Assembly: GCA_964553915.1 (NCBI GenBank)
Contig: CAZKMM010000011.1
Span: forward strand, 1-33,227
Origin: CAZKMM01 sp964553915
GTDB taxonomy: Bacteria; RBG-13-61-14; DRUE01
Length of the DNA: 33,227 nt
Direction: 5' to 3'
Shown here: positions 1 to 7,782 of the stretch, piece by piece
Position numbering within the stretch: position 1 is the stretch's first letter
Layout of the letters: each line of letters begins with the position of its first letter
Position numbers and translations under genes: made by a program
Notes under the pieces: generated by a model
What the model was told of the DNA's origin: nothing
The model's database searches: none
The model's input: only the letters and a program-made list of their open reading frames with translations

Positions 1-1
1 G

Positions 2-238
2 GTGGTAGAGCAGGACCAGATACCACCTGCCCTTCCTTTATATTTTGAGGTAATCAGCTGGAATCATCTGTTTAAGCTGATAGACCCGGGGCAGGCAAAG
101 GGGAAAAAGATTTATCAGCTCAAGCCGGGATATTTTACGGACCAGCTCTGGAAACATTATCGGATGACCAAAAAGCATCAGGGACCTCTCTCTCAGGACC
201 GGGCACATTTTGGCTGGGAAACTATGGGCAAGGAATGA
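2..238 (+). CDS. C-terminal part of an unrecognised protein, cut by the window edge
   Basis: The reading frame is open from the left edge of the window and ends with TGA at 236-238. The GTG at 2-4 is merely the first in-frame start-like codon, and the protein probably begins outside the window. The visible 78 residues are soluble in character and rich in aromatic residues (EVISWNHLFKLID, GYFTDQLW, HFGWETMG). No signal peptide, membrane segment or cysteine cluster is visible. I do not recognise the family. A hairpin followed by a T-run at 253-283 ends this transcription unit, so the gene is separate from the downstream operon. Confidence 0.6.
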   Translation: MVEQDQIPPALPLYFEVISWNHLFKLIDPGQAKGKKIYQLKPGYFTDQLWKHYRMTKKHQGPLSQDRAHFGWETMGKE

Positions 239-252
239 GCCTCTAAACCTTT

Positions 253-283
253 GCCGGGCAAATATCTTCCCGCCCGGTTTTTC
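253..283 (+). terminator. Rho-independent terminator after the partial gene
   Basis: CCGGGC at 254-259 pairs with GCCCGG at 272-277, extended by a G-T pair (253/278). A T-rich tract (TTTTTCTTT) follows. It lies 15 bp after the stop at 238 and just upstream of the next promoter. Confidence 0.75.
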
Positions 284-291
284 TTTACCAG

Positions 292-320
292 TTGAGAATT
301 TATCTGGCTTGAAATAAAAT
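292..320 (+). promoter_or_regulatory. Sigma-70 type promoter of the lipoprotein-PrpD operon
   Basis: TTGAGA at 292-297 and TAAAAT at 315-320 are separated by exactly 17 bp, close to the consensus for housekeeping sigma factors. The first in-frame ATG of the downstream gene (319) lies inside the -10 box, which argues that translation starts at the next ATG (340). Transcription would start near 327, giving a very short leader that holds the Shine-Dalgarno sequence AAGGAGG (327-333). Confidence 0.65.
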
Positions 321-339
321 GAGAGTAAGGAGGAAAAAA

Positions 340-885
340 ATGAGAAGAGCAGGTGGGATTTTTGCTCTGTTGGTTTTTTTGCTCGGGATTTTCTCCTGTG
401 CCCGTCCCAAGCAAGAAGAAAAGACCGAGAAGAAGCCCAAAGCAGAATATAAGGAAATAAAAGCAGAGGAATATCCGGTTCCGGAACAGCTCAAGGAGCT
501 TTTGCCCGGGCTTTTGAATGATAAAATCCGCATCTGGCGGGAGATTGCCAAGACCATCAATCTGGTGGCTTATATGAAGGATTATTCTCTGGAAAAAGCG
601 ATTGAAAAATCTGCCCAGGTATTTTTGCTTTTGCGTCAGTATCCGGAATTTAAAAAAGATATTGAGTTCTGGATTATCCAGCTCCAGCCGGAAAAAGGCT
701 CCGAGGTATTGGTCTGGGGGGTTCGCCCGAGCGAGGTAGAGGAGTATCAGGCGAGCGGGGACCTGCGGAAATTTTTTGCCCAGTCAGAATATGTTTTAAT
801 CAATGACCAGATTATTGAGAAAGGCGAGGAGAGATTAAAATATTTTCCGGAAAAACCCAGCCCGGAGAAAAAGAGCACTAAATGA
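340..885 (+). CDS. Predicted lipoprotein of unknown function
   Basis: A 181-residue exported protein. The start at 340 is chosen because AAGGAGG (327-333) sits 6 bp upstream, while the earlier in-frame ATG (319) lies in the promoter -10 box. The N-terminus has basic residues, a hydrophobic stretch and a lipobox-like LGIFSC with the cysteine at about residue 20. A lysine/glutamate-rich linker follows, as in many lipoproteins tethered to a membrane. The rest is predicted alpha/beta without cysteines, and the tail is charged and proline-rich. It is the first gene of an operon and its stop overlaps the start of the MmgE/PrpD gene (ATGA at 882-885). No known domain is recognised. Lipidation is inferred from the lipobox only. 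Confidence 0.8.
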   Translation: MRRAGGIFALLVFLLGIFSCARPKQEEKTEKKPKAEYKEIKAEEYPVPEQLKELLPGLLNDKIRIWREIAKTINLVAYMKDYSLEKAIEKSAQVFLLLRQYPEFKKDIEFWIIQLQPEKGSEVLVWGVRPSEVEEYQASGDLRKFFAQSEYVLINDQIIEKGEERLKYFPEKPSPEKKSTK

Positions 886-2552
886 ATACCTCCTCTCAAA
901 CCTTTGCCCGGCAATTCGGGGAATGGGCAAGCTCGCTGAAATTTGAGGAGATTCCTGCCTCAGTCAAAGAAAAAGCCAAGCTCCAGATTTTGAGCGTGCT
1001 GGGTGCGATTTATTCTGCCAGTCAGACCCGAGCCGGGAAGATTCTGGCAGGCACGAGCAAAAAATTTTTTGGAAAAGGAAAATTTCCAGTGCCGGGACTG
1101 GGAAAGAATTATTCGCTTTTTGGTTCGGTTTATTCCTGGGCAGGTTTGAGCGTGGCGCAGGATTATGATGATTACCTTCTTTTTGGTCATAGCGGTCATA
1201 GTGCGGTTTCAGTTCCGCTTCTGCTCGGAGCCGAGCAGGATGCCAGCCCGCAGGAGATTCTCACCGCCCAGATTATTGCCAATGAAATAGAGGGGAGAAT
1301 TGGTGCCAGCGTGGTGGTGGGACCACATAATGGTCAGGGCTGGTCTTTTATTCATCTGGCAGGCTCGGCTTTGGCTTGCGCCCGGCTTCTGGGGCTGGAT
1401 GAGGACCGCTCTGCTCAGGCGCTTGCGATTAGTTTTTATCAGCCCACTTATCTTCTCTGGTCCGGATTTATGGGACCGGATTCCAAACTGCTCACCTCTG
1501 CCCTTCCTACCACGGTGGGGGTGCAGTCTGCTTATCTGGCAAAAAACCGCTTCACCGGAGCTCTGGATATTATTGAAAATCCTCAGGGGTTTTTGAATCA
1601 TTTTTCCTATTATCCGCTTCCGATGATGTTGAGCGGATTGGGCAAGGTCTGGACCACTGATACCCTGGCATACAAGATATATCCGGGCTGTGCTTATATT
1701 GATACCACGGTAGATGCGGTTTTGGAGATTCTTCGGCGTTATCAGGAGGAGCAGGGAAAAGAGCTGGAGCCGGAGCAGGTGCAGGAGGTGGTGGTAGAGG
1801 CAACCATTCTCACGGTGGAAATGGACCATTTAAGCAAAATTGCCCGGGGAGTGGATGAGCTGAATCCGGTGCGGATAAACTTCTCCATCCCCCATAATGT
1901 TGCTCTGGCAATTATTCATAAAAAACTGACCGGGGCAGAGCTGAGGGAGGAGAGTTTAAAGGAGCAGGCTCAGAAAATCAAAGAGCTGGCTCGCCGGGTT
2001 CGGCTGGTTCACAATCTGGAGCTCACTCTGGGAATGCTTCGGAAGATGTCCGCACCCCTGAAACTTGAGGAACTGCTCCGGCAGTTAAGTTTAGCCCGTC
2101 TGCTTCGGGCAGAGCAGAAAATCCGAACGCAATACCGCACCCGGCTGGGAATAGAATGGAGGGAGGCGTTTCAAATTCTCTCCCGGGAAGCTAAACCACT
2201 TCTCAATCAGATGGAAGCAAGCTTTAAGAATCTTTTAAAGAACTGGCTGGAGCCAGCAGGAAAAAAAGAAGGCTGGAGCCTGGAAAAAACCGAGCTGGGA
2301 AAATTTTCTATGCCTTTTTCTGCCCGGGTATCAATTCGGCTTCGGGACGGTCGGGTATATACTTACCAGCAGGACCTTCCCAGAGCAGGAGCAGGCACTT
2401 CCATAGAGGAGCAAAAGCAACTGGTCATAGATAAATTTCTTCGGGAGGCAGGCGCGGTTCTGGACGGGAAGCAAGCAGAGAAAATTTGCCAGCAGGTGCT
2501 GGGTTTTGAAAATCTCGGCTCAATTAAACCTTTACTGGAGGAGCTGGGATGA
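882..2552 (+). CDS. MmgE/PrpD family protein (2-methylcitrate dehydratase-like)
   Basis: A 556-residue protein of the MmgE/PrpD superfamily, which includes 2-methylcitrate dehydratase, cis-aconitate decarboxylase and many members of unknown substrate. Family signs are the helical N-terminal domain with FGHSGHSAVSVPLLLGAEQ (about residues 105-125), the following ANEIEGRIGASVV segment, the GWSFIHLAGSALACARLLGLD helix pair, and the lid region with YKIYPGCAYIDTTVDAVLEIL. It is longer than the usual 450-500 residues. The extra length seems to be in the second half (roughly residues 370-460), a charged helical region. The start overlaps the lipoprotein stop and the end overlaps the next start (ATGA at 2549-2552), so the genes are translationally coupled. 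No prpB or prpC is present, so methylcitrate-cycle function is not supported and the substrate is unknown. Confidence 0.85.
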   Translation: MNTSSQTFARQFGEWASSLKFEEIPASVKEKAKLQILSVLGAIYSASQTRAGKILAGTSKKFFGKGKFPVPGLGKNYSLFGSVYSWAGLSVAQDYDDYLLFGHSGHSAVSVPLLLGAEQDASPQEILTAQIIANEIEGRIGASVVVGPHNGQGWSFIHLAGSALACARLLGLDEDRSAQALAISFYQPTYLLWSGFMGPDSKLLTSALPTTVGVQSAYLAKNRFTGALDIIENPQGFLNHFSYYPLPMMLSGLGKVWTTDTLAYKIYPGCAYIDTTVDAVLEILRRYQEEQGKELEPEQVQEVVVEATILTVEMDHLSKIARGVDELNPVRINFSIPHNVALAIIHKKLTGAELREESLKEQAQKIKELARRVRLVHNLELTLGMLRKMSAPLKLEELLRQLSLARLLRAEQKIRTQYRTRLGIEWREAFQILSREAKPLLNQMEASFKNLLKNWLEPAGKKEGWSLEKTELGKFSMPFSARVSIRLRDGRVYTYQQDLPRAGAGTSIEEQKQLVIDKFLREAGAVLDGKQAEKICQQVLGFENLGSIKPLLEELG

Positions 2553-3304
2553 AAAAGAAATTTTTGGCTCGGGTTATCTTTTTCGGGCTGATTTTTCTGT
2601 CCGGGATTATACTGGCTCAGCAAAGCACCAGCCCTGCATATCCCTATCTTCGGGCAGGAGATAGATTTTTTGAGCAGGGGAAATATAAAGAGGCACTGGC
2701 AGAATATGAAAAGGCGCTCCAGGTGGAGCCAGATAATCAATATGTCCAGTTCCAGATCCAGCAGATTAAGGAAAAAACCGGAATTGGTTTAAAGCCCGAG
2801 CCGAGCTTTGAGCTTCTTCCTTATCGGGACTATTCTCAAATCAGCTATGAGCTGGGACCTTATTATAAGGACCCGGTAAATAATCTTGCCATTCGCTATC
2901 CCCGGGAATGGCTGGTGGATAATTCTGATAAAAGCTTTACCGTGAAATTTATTGAGCCCTATTCTGAGGCTTTTTTGTTCATCAAGGTTTTACCCACCCC
3001 GGAACCGGTGATTATCAATTATCAATTTCGCGACCGGGTGGAGATGATGGCACGAAATCTTCTCAAACAAATCCCGGATTCTACCCTGCGATATTGCAGT
3101 TTTGAGAGATTCAAGGATGACACGGTTTTGCGAGTAGAGATTATTTTTAAAGCTGGAAAAAATCGGGTTTTAATTGTCACCCGGCTTCTTTCTGATATAG
3201 ACCGCCTGATTATCATCGGCTGGGTCTGTCAGGAGAAGCTGGTGCCAATTTTTGAGCCCTGGCTGGAAAAATCCCTTGCCAGTCTGAAACTTACCTCCTC
3301 CTGA
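2549..3304 (+). CDS. Secreted protein with TPR unit and PsbP/Mog1-like domain
   Basis: A 251-residue exported protein. Residues 1-24 form a signal peptide (basic KKK, hydrophobic core, cleavage probably after ILA). Residues about 32-66 form one clear tetratricopeptide unit (AGDRFFEQGKYKEALAEYEKALQVEPDN). The C-terminal part, about residues 110-250, resembles PsbP/Mog1/DUF1795-type folds: a NLAIRYPREWLV start, the strand EAFLFIKVLP and a terminal helix LEKSLASLKL. Such domains occur on bacterial envelope proteins and usually have no catalytic role. SD GGAGG lies 7 bp before the ATG, inside the end of the PrpD gene. The domain call is from pattern resemblance; the function in this operon is unknown. 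Confidence 0.75.
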   Translation: MKKKFLARVIFFGLIFLSGIILAQQSTSPAYPYLRAGDRFFEQGKYKEALAEYEKALQVEPDNQYVQFQIQQIKEKTGIGLKPEPSFELLPYRDYSQISYELGPYYKDPVNNLAIRYPREWLVDNSDKSFTVKFIEPYSEAFLFIKVLPTPEPVIINYQFRDRVEMMARNLLKQIPDSTLRYCSFERFKDDTVLRVEIIFKAGKNRVLIVTRLLSDIDRLIIIGWVCQEKLVPIFEPWLEKSLASLKLTSS

Positions 3305-3306
3305 AA

Positions 3307-4713
3307 ATGCCCGAGGTTCTTTTCCTGCAATTTGATTGGTTTGAACATCTGGGGATTCTTTATCTTTCCGCATATTTGAAAGAGCAAGGAATTAAAACCG
3401 CTCTGCTTATTACCCGCTCTCCCAAAAACCTGGTTAAAAAAGTAAATCAGCTCCAGCCCAGACTGCTGGCAATCTCCCTGCTCAGCGCGGGATATAAAAA
3501 ACCCCTGGAGATTTTAGAAAAAGCAAAAGCTCAACTTAACTGTCCGGTGGTAGTGGGTGGGTCGCATCCGACTTTTTTCCCGGAGGTGCTTTCTCATCCT
3601 GCTCTGGATTTTATTATTCGCGGAGAAGGAGAAGAAAGTCTTTATTTGCTGGTTCAGGCGCTAAGAGAAGAAATTTCTCTTAAAGAGGTGCCCGGGCTGG
3701 GATATAAATCTGAAGACGAGCTGAAATATAACCCGCTGGGAAATTTAGTTGAGGAATTAGATTCCCTTCCCTTTCCGAACCGGAAGCTTTATTTTGGCTA
3801 TGGCTATTACCGCCGGCTGGGAATGAGACGGGTAATAACTGCCCGGGGCTGTCCGTATAGTTGCCGATATTGTTATAATGCCCGGCTCCGCTCCTTTTAC
3901 CCCGACCAGAAGTATTTTCGCCAGCGCAGTGCGGAAAATGTCATCCGGGAGCTGAAAGAGATGCGGTCATATACCCGGGTGGTAAATTTTGTGGATGACA
4001 GCTTTGGCATCAATCCAGAGTTCCGAAGAGAATTTTTAGAGCGGTATGCCCAAGAGGTCAGACTTCCTTTTATTGTTAATCTTCGCCCGGAGCTGGTAGA
4101 TAAAGAATTTGCCGGTCTGCTTGCCCGGGCAGGATGTTATTGTGCCCAGCTGGGAATTGAGAGCGGAGATGAAGCCCTCCGGCAAAAATTACTGGGAAGA
4201 AAAACCAGGGATGAGCAGATTATTTCTGCGGTTCATTATTTAAAGGAGCTGGGGATAAAGATTCTCGCCTATAATATGCTTGCTCTTCCGGGAGAGAGCC
4301 TGGAGCAGGGATTAAAAACCATTCAGCTCAATCAAAAGCTGGGGGTGGATTTTCCCCGCTTCAGTATTTTCCAGCCCTATCCGGGCACCGAGCTGGCAGA
4401 GGAGCTGGTAAGAGAAGGAAAGGCGAGCCAGAACCAGCTTTTAAAGGCTCTGGAAGGAAGTTATTTTCATTCCAGCCCGCTGGAAAGCAGGGAAATAAAA
4501 AACCTGGAAAACCTCCAGAAATTCTCCAGCCTCTTAATAAAATTCCCCGGGCTGGAGCCAGCAGTAAAAAAACTGGTCTTGCTTCGGTCCAATCCGGTTT
4601 TTGACCTGGTCTTTTTGCTCTCAATGGCTTTTCAGTATAAACAGGCAACCGCTCGTTCGCTTCGGGAGACCCTGGAGCTGGGCATCAGGAACCTGAGCCT
4701 TTATTTTCAATAG
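3307..4713 (+). CDS. Cobalamin-binding radical SAM enzyme
   Basis: A 468-residue class B-like radical SAM protein. Residues 1-125 form a Rossmann-type B12-binding domain (HLGILYLSAYLKEQG near the start, VVVGGSHPTFFPE at about 81-93, DFIIRGEGE at 101-109). The usual DxHxxG cobalamin ligand motif is not evident, as in many members of this class. The radical SAM core carries the 4Fe-4S motif CxxxCxxC at C182, C186 and C189 (RGCPYSCRYCY). Downstream elements include VDDSFG and a GIESGDEALRQKLLGR strand-helix typical of the family. Members methylate or rearrange lipids, cofactors and natural products; the substrate here cannot be told. It starts two bases after the previous stop with no clear SD, so coupling is likely. 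Its 3' end overlaps the convergent epmA gene by 29 bp. Confidence 0.88.
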   Translation: MPEVLFLQFDWFEHLGILYLSAYLKEQGIKTALLITRSPKNLVKKVNQLQPRLLAISLLSAGYKKPLEILEKAKAQLNCPVVVGGSHPTFFPEVLSHPALDFIIRGEGEESLYLLVQALREEISLKEVPGLGYKSEDELKYNPLGNLVEELDSLPFPNRKLYFGYGYYRRLGMRRVITARGCPYSCRYCYNARLRSFYPDQKYFRQRSAENVIRELKEMRSYTRVVNFVDDSFGINPEFRREFLERYAQEVRLPFIVNLRPELVDKEFAGLLARAGCYCAQLGIESGDEALRQKLLGRKTRDEQIISAVHYLKELGIKILAYNMLALPGESLEQGLKTIQLNQKLGVDFPRFSIFQPYPGTELAEELVREGKASQNQLLKALEGSYFHSSPLESREIKNLENLQKFSSLLIKFPGLEPAVKKLVLLRSNPVFDLVFLLSMAFQYKQATARSLRETLELGIRNLSLYFQ

Positions 4714-5668
4714 AAATTTCCCGGAAGGGCAGAAGCTCATCAAGAGAATTAAGTCCCAGAACTGCCATCACCAGCCTTTCCAATCCCAGAGCCAGTCCGG
4801 AATAATCCCGGGAAATTTTTTTCAGGCTCTCTAAAAATCTTTTCGGAAGCGGGATGATTTTTTTCCCCTCACGCTTTCGCTTTTCCTGTTCTCTGATAAA
4901 CCTGATTTTTATTTCTTCCGGGGCAGTCTCCTCGCAGTAGCCATTGGCAACCTCTATTCCTTTAAGGTAAAGTTCAAATCTCTGCGAGAGCCGGGGATTT
5001 TCCGGATGAATTTTTGCCTGAGGAGTAAGCTGGGAAGGAAAGTCAAAAACAAAAACCGAGGGAAATTTTTTTATAGCAGGCTCCAGAAACTGAACAATGA
5101 TAAAATCATAAATCTGCTCCTGCGGGGTTTGAGAGAAATCTCCCCTCCCCTTCTCTTTCAGCCATAAAATCAGCTCAGAATGGGAAAAAGCCATCAGGTC
5201 AGCTCCTGCTTCCTTCTCCACCAGCCGGGCAAAAGGCTCTCTGGGAATCGGGCTTTTAAGCTCAAAAATATCTCCCAGCATCTGCTCCAGCTCGTCCATC
5301 AATTCCCAATATCCTTTATCCGAAGCATACCACTCCACAATGGTGAATTCCGGATGATGAAAAGGAGAATATTCTCCCTGGCGATAAGCAGGACCAAGAT
5401 AAAAAATTTTTTCCAGCCCCTCTGCCAGAAGCCTTTTCATTAAAAGCTCGGGCGAGGTTTGAAGGAAAAGCTCGGATTGAAAATCATCAAAGGCAGAAAA
5501 AAACTGAGTGGAAAAAGCCTCCAGATTAAGCTCCGGGGTAGCTTCCGGGCTGAGAGTAGGAACCAATACTTCCAGATAGCCCCGGGAAGTAAGCCAGCTC
5601 CGAATCTGCTCCCGGGCTCTTAAAAGAAAAAGATAATTTTCTAAAAGCAGAGAATTTTTCCCGCCCAT
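4685..5668 (-). CDS. epmA: EF-P lysyl ligase, EpmA (GenX/PoxA) type
   Basis: A 327-residue class II lysyl-tRNA-synthetase paralogue lacking the N-terminal anticodon-binding domain, the hallmark of EpmA, which attaches (R)-beta-lysine to elongation factor P. Visible are motif 1 (RGYLEVLVPTLSPEATPE, about 29-46), motif 2 (FYLGPAYRQGEYSPFHHPEF, about 89-108, then TIVEWY) and motif 3 (GLALGLERLVMAVLG, about 289-303). The length is close to the E. coli enzyme (325). It follows the ImmA-like gene by 3 bp and is the last gene of its operon. Its likely target, efp, is at 30429-30995. No lysine 2,3-aminomutase (EpmB) is in the window, so the enzyme either has it elsewhere or uses another substrate. 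The SD is weak (AAGAG). Confidence 0.88.
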   Translation of the reverse strand: MGGKNSLLLENYLFLLRAREQIRSWLTSRGYLEVLVPTLSPEATPELNLEAFSTQFFSAFDDFQSELFLQTSPELLMKRLLAEGLEKIFYLGPAYRQGEYSPFHHPEFTIVEWYASDKGYWELMDELEQMLGDIFELKSPIPREPFARLVEKEAGADLMAFSHSELILWLKEKGRGDFSQTPQEQIYDFIIVQFLEPAIKKFPSVFVFDFPSQLTPQAKIHPENPRLSQRFELYLKGIEVANGYCEETAPEEIKIRFIREQEKRKREGKKIIPLPKRFLESLKKISRDYSGLALGLERLVMAVLGLNSLDELLPFREISIENKGSGS

Positions 5669-5671
5669 CTC

Positions 5672-6217
5672 TTAAAGCCACTCTCCTTCTTCCCATTCCC
5701 GATAAATGAGCAGGTCGCTGAGGCGAGCAAGCATTGTCTGGGTATTGATTCCAAAAATTCCAGCAAGCTCCGGAGCAAGCTTTCGGATTTTTTCTTTTTC
5801 CAGAGCCGGAGCCACCCGGTCAAGCATTGGCATTGGCACTAAAAGCTCCAGGGCAAAAATATCTGCTTCCCGCTCCCGGGGCGTGCGGGAAGAAGGATGA
5901 TATATCCGCACCCGGCGAGAAATTTGACAGCGATGAGAAGAATCCCGATGCAGAAAAGAATGAGCTATCTCGTGGGCAAGGGTGAAGCGAATGGTTCGCT
6001 CCCGCGAGCCCAGCCGATACCGGATAACTTTTTTCCTCTGCCTGAGCAAAAGCTCGCCATCAAACCCCTGAGGAAGACGAGCCGGAACAATCTGATAATC
6101 AGGAAAAAGCTGAAAGAACCGCTGGAAGGAAAAAGGAGGATGATAAAACCCCATCCGCCGATGAATATAGCTTACCGTGGCAATTATCTGATTCTCTCGC
6201 TCCACCGAGATGCTCAT
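5672..6217 (-). CDS. ImmA/IrrE-family zinc metallopeptidase
   Basis: A 181-residue protein with the zinc protease signature HEIAH (H82, E83, H86, in TLAHEIAHSFLH) and the downstream glutamate ligand region REREADIFALELLVP (about 114-128), typical of ImmA/IrrE (DUF955). In characterised cases these peptidases cleave a repressor, often an XRE-type protein encoded next door. No helix-turn-helix partner is adjacent here; the neighbours are a glycosyltransferase and epmA. The ATG at 6217 overlaps the stop of the upstream gene (ATGA) and has GGAG 6 bp upstream. The C-terminal GIFGINTQTMLARLSDL segment is helical and typical of the family. Confidence 0.88.
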   Translation of the reverse strand: MSISVERENQIIATVSYIHRRMGFYHPPFSFQRFFQLFPDYQIVPARLPQGFDGELLLRQRKKVIRYRLGSRERTIRFTLAHEIAHSFLHRDSSHRCQISRRVRIYHPSSRTPREREADIFALELLVPMPMLDRVAPALEKEKIRKLAPELAGIFGINTQTMLARLSDLLIYREWEEGEWL

Positions 6218-7782
6218 TGCCCGCTCCGAGAATAAATCAGCTCTACCAGATAATCGCCCTTCAGTTTCCTCACCACCTGATAATCCCTCCCCTTCTTTAA
6301 ATCATAAGCGACCAGAAAAGCAGAAATAAATGGTGAGCCATCTAACAAATAGCTTATCTTTTTTTCTTTTAAATACCGGTCTAATTTTCTCTCTCGCAGA
6401 GCCTGATAAGCAGATAAACTTACCTTGCCGTCTAAATTGTAAAAGCGATATCCCCGCCCGGTCAAATAATAATGATACAGCCCGGAATTAAACCCTGCCA
6501 AAGTCTTTTGGGGAGAAAGATGAGAACAAATCCAAGACACATTCTCCATCCGCCAGTAATTCCAGTTTCTGGAGTTGAAAATCAAAAATTTTACCAGAAC
6601 CAGAATTACCCAGAGCAAAATCAATCCCCAGAGAGCAAGTTTTTTCCAAACAGGTTTTTTCAGCAAATATTCAAGCAAAATCGCACTGGGAAAAAGAGCG
6701 AGAAGAATCACCGGTGCCAGGTATCTGGTCATAAACCAGTGGGCAGATTTAAAAAAAAGATAGCCGGAGATTAAAAATATGCTGGAGACCAGCAGGGAAA
6801 GAAAAGGAAGCTCCTTGATTTTTTGACGGAGGGAATCTTTCCGCCAGAGCAGGCTTGTCCAGAAAATCATTCCGAGCAAAAATCCAGCTAAATTCAGACC
6901 GCGATGGTCAAAAACCGAAACAAAAGAAATTGGATAAAAAGCTGGAATCCGAAGTATAGCCCGAACCACCTGATAAAACCGGTTTTCCAGTGTTAAGCCT
7001 CCAAGCAAACTGGCATAGGTAAAAACCCCGCTTACTGGATAGGGCTTTCCCCAGAGCCAGAGATTATATCCCAGCCAGGGAAGTGCCAGAATTAAAAAGA
7101 ATAGAAATCCTGCACTGAACCCGAGCAAAGCTGGATACGGGCTTTTCCCTGCCTTCCAGTGCCTGAGCAAGGCTCCCAGCCAGAGGGGAGGAAGAATTAA
7201 AACCGCATCTATTCGGCAAAGAAAACAAAGCCCGCTTACCGCTCCGAGCAAAAGCCAGGAAGAGATTTTAAAAGAATCGGTCCGCCAGAATTTTTTACTC
7301 AATAGATAAATTAAAAGTGCCAGAGAAAATAAATAAAGCCCGGTCTCCATCCCGCTGGAGGTCCGAAAAAAAACAAAAACTGAACTGAGCCACAAAAACC
7401 AGGTAAAATCTGCCAGCTTTTGGTCGGAAAAAATTAATTCCGCGCTTCTTTTCACCCAGAAACCACTGAGCAGAAAAAAAAGTATTCCCAGAAAAAGAGA
7501 ACAAATTATCGGGGTTAGCTCTGAAGAAAAAATTTTAAAAAACGGAGTAATTAAAAATAACCAGAGTGGCTGAAAACCATTGCTCCATTCTCCGTTGTAG
7601 GTTATGCCTTTGCCAGTTGCCAGATTCCGGGCAAGAGAAAAATAATAATAAGCATCATCCTCCGCAGATAAATAAATCCATTTTTCAAAAACAAAGGGAG
7701 CCAGCATCGTCAGGAACAGGAGCAAAATCATTATTTTTACTGCCCGGCGAGAAGAAAAATTATACCAGGAATCTTTAGCCAT
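6214..7782 (-). CDS. GT-C type membrane glycosyltransferase (GT39/ArnT-like)
   Basis: A 522-residue polytopic membrane protein with roughly ten or more hydrophobic segments. After the first segment a periplasmic loop carries EDDAYYYFSLARNLATGKGI (about 41-60) and the adjacent NGFQPLW. The acidic pair D42-D43 fits the catalytic acidic residues of GT-C enzymes that use polyprenyl-phosphate-linked sugars. The C-terminal part is a smaller soluble domain, probably periplasmic. The start is supported by AGGAG just upstream and overlaps the preceding gene by 8 bp. It probably glycosylates an envelope lipid, polymer or protein. The neighbouring secreted protein could be a substrate, but this is speculation. 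Confidence 0.82.
   Translation of the reverse strand: MAKDSWYNFSSRRAVKIMILLLFLTMLAPFVFEKWIYLSAEDDAYYYFSLARNLATGKGITYNGEWSNGFQPLWLFLITPFFKIFSSELTPIICSLFLGILFFLLSGFWVKRSAELIFSDQKLADFTWFLWLSSVFVFFRTSSGMETGLYLFSLALLIYLLSKKFWRTDSFKISSWLLLGAVSGLCFLCRIDAVLILPPLWLGALLRHWKAGKSPYPALLGFSAGFLFFLILALPWLGYNLWLWGKPYPVSGVFTYASLLGGLTLENRFYQVVRAILRIPAFYPISFVSVFDHRGLNLAGFLLGMIFWTSLLWRKDSLRQKIKELPFLSLLVSSIFLISGYLFFKSAHWFMTRYLAPVILLALFPSAILLEYLLKKPVWKKLALWGLILLWVILVLVKFLIFNSRNWNYWRMENVSWICSHLSPQKTLAGFNSGLYHYYLTGRGYRFYNLDGKVSLSAYQALRERKLDRYLKEKKISYLLDGSPFISAFLVAYDLKKGRDYQVVRKLKGDYLVELIYSRSGQ

Noticed and set aside
319..339. Earlier in-frame ATG of the lipoprotein gene (319)
   Set aside because: It lies inside the predicted -10 box, while the ATG at 340 has a well-placed AAGGAGG.
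1209..1829. Long minus-strand frame within the PrpD gene
   Set aside because: A shadow of a well-supported gene on the other strand, with no start signal or family features.
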